Below, piece after piece: positions 58,985 through 64,000 of a DNA stretch of 64,000 nt. Location of the stretch: assembly GCF_902506065.1 (NCBI RefSeq), contig NZ_LR732912.1:1224387-1288386 (forward strand). Reading direction: 5' to 3'. The notes beneath the pieces are model-generated. The model was not told the DNA's origin. It made no database searches and saw nothing but the letters and a program-made list of their open reading frames with translations. Positions within the stretch are counted from its first letter, which is position 1; every line of letters starts with the position of its first letter. The position numbers were made by a program, and so were the translations under genes. Origin of the DNA: Arthrobacter sp. 9V (GTDB taxonomy: Bacteria > Actinomycetota > Actinomycetes > Actinomycetales > Micrococcaceae).

Positions 58985-60120
58985 TGACTTATGAGATTGA
59001 GATTGGCCGTGGCAAGCGTGGGCGTCGTGCCTACTCCCTGGATGACATTGCGATCGTTCCGAACCGCCGGACGCGCGACCCGAAGGACGTCTCTGTCTCC
59101 TGGCAGATCGACGCCTACAAGTTCGACACCCCCGTGATTGCTGCTCCCATGGACTCAGTGATGTCCCCGGACACCGCCATCGCCTTTGGGCGCCTGGGCG
59201 GCTTGGGTGTCCTGGACCTCGAAGGCCTCTGGACGCGCTACGAGGATCCGCAGAAGGTACTGGACGAGATCGCCCACCTCGGCAATGAGACCAGCAGCAC
59301 CGCCGTGACGCGGCGCATGCAGGACCTTTACCAAGCGCCTATCCAGCCTGAACTCATCAGCTCGCGCCTGGCCGAGATCCGCGCCGCCGGCGTGACTGTT
59401 GCCGGGTCCCTGACCCCGCAACGCACCCAGGAGCATTACAAGACCGTGGTGGCTGCCGGCGTCGACATCTTCGTCATCCGCGGAACCACAGTTTCCGCTG
59501 AGCATGTCTCCAAGAACCACGAGCCCCTGAACCTCAAGCAGTTCATTTATGAACTCGATGTTCCGGTGATCGTTGGCGGTGCGGCCGGCTACACGCCTGC
59601 CCTGCACCTCATGCGCACCGGCGCTGCCGGCGTCCTGGTGGGCTTCGGCGGCGGAGCAACCACCACCACCCGCCGCGCCCTCGGCATCCACTCGCCCATG
59701 GCTTCGGCCATTTCGGACGTCGCGGCCGCGCGCCGTGATTACATGGATGAGTCCGGCGGACGTTATGTCCATGTCATTGCCGACGGCGGGATGGGCAGCT
59801 CCGGCGACATCGTCAAGGCGATTGCCATGGGCGCCGACGCCGTCATGCTGGGCAGTGCCCTTGCGCGTGCCGAGGAAGCACCGGGTCGAGGCTGGCATTG
59901 GGGCCCTGAAGCACACCACCTTGAGTCTCCCCGTGGCGATCGGGTCAACGTCGGTACAGTCGGTCCGTTGGAAGAGGTCCTCTTCGGACCAGGCCACCAC
60001 ACTGACGGAACATCCAACCTCATAGGTGCTCTGCGCCGCTCCATGGCGACCACCGGGTACTCGGATCTCAAGGAGTTCCAGCGGGTGGACGTCGTCGTTT
60101 CGCCGTACGCAGGCAACTGA
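58984..60120 (+). CDS. guaB3: GuaB3 family IMP dehydrogenase-related protein
   Basis: Actinobacterial paralogue of GuaB. The 378-residue product lacks the two CBS domains of GuaB. It shows YSLDDIAIVPNRRTRDPKDV, APMDSVMSPDTAIAFG, GGAAGYTPALHLMRTGAAGV and IADGGMGSSGDIVKAIAMGA. The GuaB catalytic motif GSICTT is absent; a GFGGGATTTTRRALG stretch stands at the equivalent site, so IMP dehydrogenase activity is doubtful. Recent work on this group suggests GMP reductase-type activity in some members; that remains inference here. Confidence 0.9.
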   Translation: MTYEIEIGRGKRGRRAYSLDDIAIVPNRRTRDPKDVSVSWQIDAYKFDTPVIAAPMDSVMSPDTAIAFGRLGGLGVLDLEGLWTRYEDPQKVLDEIAHLGNETSSTAVTRRMQDLYQAPIQPELISSRLAEIRAAGVTVAGSLTPQRTQEHYKTVVAAGVDIFVIRGTTVSAEHVSKNHEPLNLKQFIYELDVPVIVGGAAGYTPALHLMRTGAAGVLVGFGGGATTTTRRALGIHSPMASAISDVAAARRDYMDESGGRYVHVIADGGMGSSGDIVKAIAMGADAVMLGSALARAEEAPGRGWHWGPEAHHLESPRGDRVNVGTVGPLEEVLFGPGHHTDGTSNLIGALRRSMATTGYSDLKEFQRVDVVVSPYAGN

Positions 60121-60135
60121 CAACTACTCCCTGAA

Positions 60136-60182
60136 GGCCCCTGTTGGCCGTCGACCTACTACGGCGTCAACAGGGGCTTTTT
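60136..60182 (+). terminator. Intrinsic terminator after guaB3
   Basis: GGCCCCTGTTG (60136-60146) pairs with CAACAGGGGCT (60168-60178), followed by a run of T (60178-60182). Confidence 0.85.
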
Positions 60183-60275
60183 GCTGACCGGGAAGTTCTC
60201 CCCATCGCAGCTCCCGGCATTCCCCCGTAGTCTGACGCGGAGAAGATACATTGCTGGCAAGAAGTGGGGTAGAGA

Positions 60276-61148
60276 ATGGCGCCGGGCATTTATGGGGCAG
60301 ATATTGCTCAGTTGAGGTCACTGTCCAAAGTGATGGGCACATCGGGTAACACCTTGTCCAACCTCGAGCTGAATATCAACGGCGTTGTTTCGTCCACTGC
60401 ATGGCGCGGCGCGGACGGTGAGCGCTTTCGTTCCGAATGGTCCGGGAAGATGCGCCCAATGCTCCATAAGGCCAGCGAATCCTTGCGCACGCAGGCCAAG
60501 GCGCTTCTTGCCCAGGCCGATGAACAGGAACAGGCAAGCCAGGGATCCTCCGGCTCATCATCCTCGGGATCCACCTCAGGAGGGGCAAGCCAGGGGACCA
60601 CGCCGTTTTCGCCCGTGGTGGATGCCAACGGCAATACCGTTTACCAAGCGCTGAACTTTACGGCCTCCGGCGCCGGTTTCATCAGTGACATCCTGCTGAA
60701 CAAGATGAGCAAGGCGAACCTCCTGCTCCGTCAGCCGTGGAGCCTGTTGGGTACTCAGTTCACGCAGATGCCTGGTGTGGGTTACCTGAAGGGCACCCAG
60801 TTGCTCAACGGCCTGTCGATGGTGGGACGGGCAGCCGGCGTCTTGAGCGTCATCGGGGGCGTGGCCCAATTCGCTGACGGCTATATTCGCGGCGACGGCT
60901 ACGCGATGGCCGATGGCGGCATTACTACCGTTCTGGCTGCCGGAAGCTTCATACCGGTAGTTGGCCCCTTCTTCGCCGGGGCCAGCCTTGCCTGGGCCGG
61001 CATGGGCTTCCTGGCAAAAGGGCTGGGCTACGATTCCACGTCGGAAATGGTGGTTGACGGTGCCAAGGCTGTTGCCGGCGCCGTGGAGGATGGAGCCAAA
61101 GCGGTGGCGGACGGTGCAAAGAAGGTCTGGGGTTGGCTCGGCGGTTGA
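60276..61148 (+). CDS. WXG100-like secreted protein with glycine-zipper C-terminal domain
   Basis: Probable type VII-type secreted protein or effector. The 290-residue product has an N-terminal helical hairpin of WXG100 size (residues 1-90) with the turn W43-R-G45 in STAWRGADGERFRSEW. A Ser/Gly-rich linker follows (about 88-108), then a domain with two hydrophobic, Gly-rich stretches (about 185-200 and 213-250, including TVLAAGSFIPVVGPFFAGAS), and a repeating tail with DGAKAV copies (261-281). No known toxin motif was recognised. It heads a three-gene cassette and no ESX machine is in the window. Confidence 0.7.
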   Translation: MAPGIYGADIAQLRSLSKVMGTSGNTLSNLELNINGVVSSTAWRGADGERFRSEWSGKMRPMLHKASESLRTQAKALLAQADEQEQASQGSSGSSSSGSTSGGASQGTTPFSPVVDANGNTVYQALNFTASGAGFISDILLNKMSKANLLLRQPWSLLGTQFTQMPGVGYLKGTQLLNGLSMVGRAAGVLSVIGGVAQFADGYIRGDGYAMADGGITTVLAAGSFIPVVGPFFAGASLAWAGMGFLAKGLGYDSTSEMVVDGAKAVAGAVEDGAKAVADGAKKVWGWLGG

Positions 61149-61197
61149 CCTGGCTTCCTGAGATAGCGTGGAACCAGACAACCAACGTGAGGACGGC

Positions 61198-61830
61198 ATG
61201 ACTGAGACGGCAAACCTTGAGACCCTGCGACTGACGGACCACGAGCTTTTGGCCTTGTTGGCCATGCGCCCAAGCGCCGGTGCGAAGAAGACCAGTGAGT
61301 TGTTCCGGCTTTCGGGCGTGGAGGACAAGGCAATCCTCGAACAAGCCGGAATCACCACGCTGCTGGTGCGCGGTTTGGCCGAAGTCGACGGCGAGGACAT
61401 CGTTCCCGTAGACCGGGGTGCCATTGTGGCGGCTGTAGTTTCCAGCGCTGATGAATGGCTGGAAATGGCATTGGTGACACCCAATACTGACCATGTGCTT
61501 TTCACGGCGGGCTCAGAGCAAGGGGCCGTCCTGGTGAATCTCAGCCGCTACGGCGTCCACGAGGTCCAACCGATCGAATCGCGGTCCGGTATGCTCCCGC
61601 TCGGGATCGAGATCGCCCGAAGCTACCTCGTAGACGGTCCGGATGGTTTGCCGGCTGCAGCCATGATCAAGCACCACCGGGCCGAGGGCACACCCCTGAC
61701 GGCCCACCTGAAAGCAGGTGCGGACGGAAGCTGGACCCTGGCCACAGGCGATGAGGAAAACCCTCCGCACCGTCCTGTTCCGGCAGATCAGGCCTTCGAC
61801 GAATTCGCGGCGGCACTGACCTTCGCATGA
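61198..61830 (+). CDS. Hypothetical protein, possible partner of the WXG100-like protein
   Basis: No family was recognised with confidence. The ATG at 61198 (MTETANLETLRLTDHELLAL, 210 residues) has GTGAGGAC 5-7 nt upstream; an in-frame GTG at 61168 overlaps a TAGCGT box and is rejected. The product is soluble, mixed alpha/beta, with no membrane helix or signal peptide. Its size and place next to a WXG100-like gene recall EspG-type ESX chaperones, but this is a weak analogy. It overlaps the next gene by 4 nt. Confidence 0.65.
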   Translation: MTETANLETLRLTDHELLALLAMRPSAGAKKTSELFRLSGVEDKAILEQAGITTLLVRGLAEVDGEDIVPVDRGAIVAAVVSSADEWLEMALVTPNTDHVLFTAGSEQGAVLVNLSRYGVHEVQPIESRSGMLPLGIEIARSYLVDGPDGLPAAAMIKHHRAEGTPLTAHLKAGADGSWTLATGDEENPPHRPVPADQAFDEFAAALTFA

Positions 61831-62474
61831 GCCAGCAATTCCAGTACCCGGAACAGCCAAACCGCCAGGCTTCCTTGGACTATTGGATCGCCTCCGGTCC
61901 TGCCGCCATGGCACCGGTCTCTGCTCCCTCGGTCCTGCGCGACATGGCCTGGAACAGGGGGCAGTACCTGGGGCTTGCCGTTGCATGCCTCGGTGCAGCG
62001 GTCAGCATGTTTGGGACCGCACTCCTGGTTCTGATGCTCGCAGGGAGCATCGGGGTTGTTGTTTCCTTTGCCGGCATGGGCCTTGTGTTGTTGCTCATCG
62101 CGGCCTTGCTTCGGAGCAAGCTGAACCAAGTGCCCCGCATCCGGCCGGTCATGGGCTCACGGGCTCCGGGTAAGTTCTCCTCCGGCCTTGGGCTTGCGGC
62201 CTTCTTCTCGGTGATCTTTGGAGTTGGGCTTTTCCCCGTCGTAAGTCCGTTGCTTGATGAAGGGCCCGCCCACATCATCGGTTTTTTCGCGGCATTCCTC
62301 TTGTTGCTCCTGGCCACAGGGAGCCTGTTTGCTGCCCCGGCGTATTTCGCCCAACATGCCCGGGAGCATTTTCGCAGGAGGATTGCTGCCGACCCGCAGC
62401 TTCGCCGAGCGCTTGAAGAGATGTCCGTGACATGGCACGACCCCGCGGGGAACCGGCCGTTCGGCCCACTCTGA
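61827..62474 (+). CDS. Hypothetical four-helix membrane protein
   Basis: No family was recognised. The 215-residue product starts at an ATG that overlaps the previous stop. A polar N-terminus of about 45 residues (PEQPNRQASLDYW) is followed by about four helices: residues about 50-72 (LGLAVACLGAAVSMFGTALL), 74-95, 125-145 (LAAFFSVIFGVGLFPVV) and 150-172. The C-terminus (about 173-215) is basic and likely cytoplasmic. It is third in the WXG100-like cassette and may anchor or export the first product. Confidence 0.65.
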   Translation: MSQQFQYPEQPNRQASLDYWIASGPAAMAPVSAPSVLRDMAWNRGQYLGLAVACLGAAVSMFGTALLVLMLAGSIGVVVSFAGMGLVLLLIAALLRSKLNQVPRIRPVMGSRAPGKFSSGLGLAAFFSVIFGVGLFPVVSPLLDEGPAHIIGFFAAFLLLLLATGSLFAAPAYFAQHAREHFRRRIAADPQLRRALEEMSVTWHDPAGNRPFGPL

Positions 62475-62575
62475 CAGGCGCATTGCCGAAGACCGTCCCT
62501 GAGCGCCCTGCCCAAGCCGGCAAGCAACAAGTAGGGTAGGGGACTACCAAGCTGTTGCGTTTGAGGAGGGGTCCG

Positions 62576-64000
62576 ATGAGCAATGTTGCAGGCGGTCCGC
62601 AGGTACATTCACCGGGAGCACTGAGCCCGGAATCCCGCGCCGCATCAATCGAAGTCTTGAAAGCCACTGCTCAAGCGGGCAAAGAGCTGGACATCCTGAT
62701 TGTTGGAGGCGGCGTGGTGGGTGCCGGCGCAGCCTTGGATGCCGTTACCCGTGGGCTCACGGTAGGCATCGTCGAGGCCCGGGACTGGTCCTCCGGCACG
62801 TCGTCCCGATCCTCGAAGCTCATCCACGGTGGACTGCGATACCTGGAGATGCTCGATTTCGGCTTGGTGCAGGAAGCCCTCCAGGAACGGGGGCTGCTGA
62901 TCCAGCGCATTGCTCCGCACCTGGTGCGCCCAGTCCCTTTCCTTTACCCTCTGACGCGCCGTATCTGGGAGCGCCCCTATGTGGGTGCGGGAATTATGCT
63001 CTATGACACTTTGGGTCTGACCTCCGGCAACAGCCGGGGCGTCCCCATGCATAAGCACCTGTTCCGTCGCGGAACACTCCGCGCAGCTCCGAGCCTCAAG
63101 GAAGATGCCTTCGTAGGCTCCATCCGCTACTACGATGCCCAGGTAGACGATGCCCGCTTGGTAGTTAACCTCGTGAGGACCGCGGCGCACTATGGCGCCC
63201 ACGCCGCGAATCGGGTCCGGGTGGTGGACTTCCTCCGTGAAGGGGAACGCGTTGTTGGCGCCAAAGTGGAAAACCAAGAGGACGGCAGCGTCTTTGAGAT
63301 AAGGGCCAAACAAGTGGTCAACGCCACCGGCGTTTGGACCGATGAAACGCAGGCAATGGTGACGGACCGTGGCCAGCTCAAGGTCCGCGCATCCAAAGGA
63401 ATCCACCTTGTGGTTCCGCGGGACCGGTTCCAGTCCACCGTGGGGCTGATTCTTCGCACCGAAAAATCCGTGCTCTTTGTGATCCCCTGGGGTCGCCACT
63501 GGATCATCGGCACTACTGATACTGATTGGACGCTGGACAAAGCCCATCCGGCAGCTTCCAGCAAGGACATCGATTATGTCCTGGAGCATGTCAATAAAGT
63601 TCTCAAACGCCCCCTGACCCGTGAAGATGTGGAAGGAGTGTACGCAGGCCTCCGCCCGCTGCTGGCCGGGGACAATGACTCCACCGCCAAGCTGTCCCGG
63701 GAGCATGTGGTGGCGCATCCGGTGCCCGGACTCGTGGTGGTGGCCGGCGGAAAGTACACAACGTACCGGGTCATGGCCAAGGATGCCGTGGACGAGGCAA
63801 CCAGGGCCATGGACGAACGCGTTCCATCCAGCTGCACAGAGACCATTCCGCTCCTTGGGGCAGAGGGATTCAAGGCTGCTTGGAACCGGCGCAGCAGGCT
63901 GGCAGAACAGGCTGGAGTGCACGTAGCAAGGGTGGAGCACCTGCTCAACCGCTTCGGATCCATGACCCCCGAGGTCCTTGAGATCATCGCCGCCCGGCCG
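62576..64000 (+). CDS. glpD: Glycerol-3-phosphate dehydrogenase (partial, cut by window end)
   Basis: FAD enzyme that oxidises glycerol-3-phosphate to dihydroxyacetone phosphate at the membrane. The visible 475 residues begin at an ATG with GAGGAGGGG 5 nt upstream. The FAD motif is LIVGGGVVGAGAALDAVTRG, followed by SSGTSSRSSKLIHGGLRYLE, YYDAQVDDARLVVNLVRTA, SKGIHLVVPRDRF and GGKYTTYRVMAKDA. The C-terminal domain continues past the window edge, so no stop is seen. Confidence 0.95.
   Translation, partial: MSNVAGGPQVHSPGALSPESRAASIEVLKATAQAGKELDILIVGGGVVGAGAALDAVTRGLTVGIVEARDWSSGTSSRSSKLIHGGLRYLEMLDFGLVQEALQERGLLIQRIAPHLVRPVPFLYPLTRRIWERPYVGAGIMLYDTLGLTSGNSRGVPMHKHLFRRGTLRAAPSLKEDAFVGSIRYYDAQVDDARLVVNLVRTAAHYGAHAANRVRVVDFLREGERVVGAKVENQEDGSVFEIRAKQVVNATGVWTDETQAMVTDRGQLKVRASKGIHLVVPRDRFQSTVGLILRTEKSVLFVIPWGRHWIIGTTDTDWTLDKAHPAASSKDIDYVLEHVNKVLKRPLTREDVEGVYAGLRPLLAGDNDSTAKLSREHVVAHPVPGLVVVAGGKYTTYRVMAKDAVDEATRAMDERVPSSCTETIPLLGAEGFKAAWNRRSRLAEQAGVHVARVEHLLNRFGSMTPEVLEIIAARP

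Overview
The window looks like chromosome from a high-GC Gram-positive bacterium of the Micrococcaceae, most likely Arthrobacter or Paenarthrobacter. The signs are the GC content, frequent GTG starts, the rpsM-rpsK-rpoA-rplQ-truA order without rpsD, mycothiol genes (ino1, mshA), a GlgX-TreY-TreZ trehalose cluster, a GuaB/GuaB3 pair and a Micrococcaceae-type acidic tail on L17. The identification is inferred from gene content and protein features; no database search was run. Almost all of the window is core chromosome. No rRNA, tRNA, CRISPR array, prophage or intact insertion sequence was seen.

Layout. 1-3.6 kb: the end of the ribosomal/RNA polymerase alpha operon plus truA. 3.7-11.7 kb (minus strand): a complete Gram-positive Tad/Flp pilus locus (prepilin peptidase, Flp pilin, TadE, TadG-like, CpaB, CpaE, CpaF, TadB, TadC). 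12-13 kb: rplM-rpsI. 13-18.9 kb: wall precursor and cofactor genes (glmM, a VanY-like carboxypeptidase, coaA, glmS, acpS). 18.9-27 kb: nnrD, then glgX-treY-treZ. A 241-bp IS30-family relic sits at about 27.0-27.3 kb, inside the loop of the treZ terminator. 27.3-33.6 kb: an aldo/keto reductase, ino1, an array of 32-bp tandem repeats, fhs, mshA and a GNAT acetyltransferase. 33.6-36.1 kb: a divergent GH4 glycosidase / PfkB kinase pair. 36.2-40.3 kb: alr-tsaE-tsaB-rimI-tsaD, the t6A modification operon. 40.3-45.5 kb: a GCS2-type carboxylate-amine ligase, a probable zinc-starvation pair (P-loop-less COG0523 protein plus zinc-free L36) behind a Zur-like palindrome, a shikimate dehydrogenase, a THUMP-like methyltransferase and a small membrane protein. 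45.5-47.7 kb: groES-groEL behind two CIRCE operators. 47.9-55.2 kb: a LuxR-type regulator, a flavin monooxygenase behind three 17-bp repeats, and two tandem AT3-SGNH acyltransferases. 55.4-60.1 kb: guaB, an ABC exporter and guaB3. 60.3-62.5 kb: an orphan WXG100-like three-gene cassette. 62.6 kb to the end: glpD, cut by the window edge.

Themes. Many genes here have a TANNNT-like -10 box only 6-7 nt before the start codon, so they are probably transcribed as leaderless mRNAs; this spacing also resolves several start codons. Hairpins sit at unusual places: over the first codons of truA, in the rpsK-rpoA gap, between flp and tadE, between treY and treZ, and between groES and groEL. The best candidates for undescribed biology are the WXG100-like cassette at 60.3-62.5 kb, the Zur-like operator laid directly on a leaderless promoter, and the transposon relic embedded in a terminator stem.
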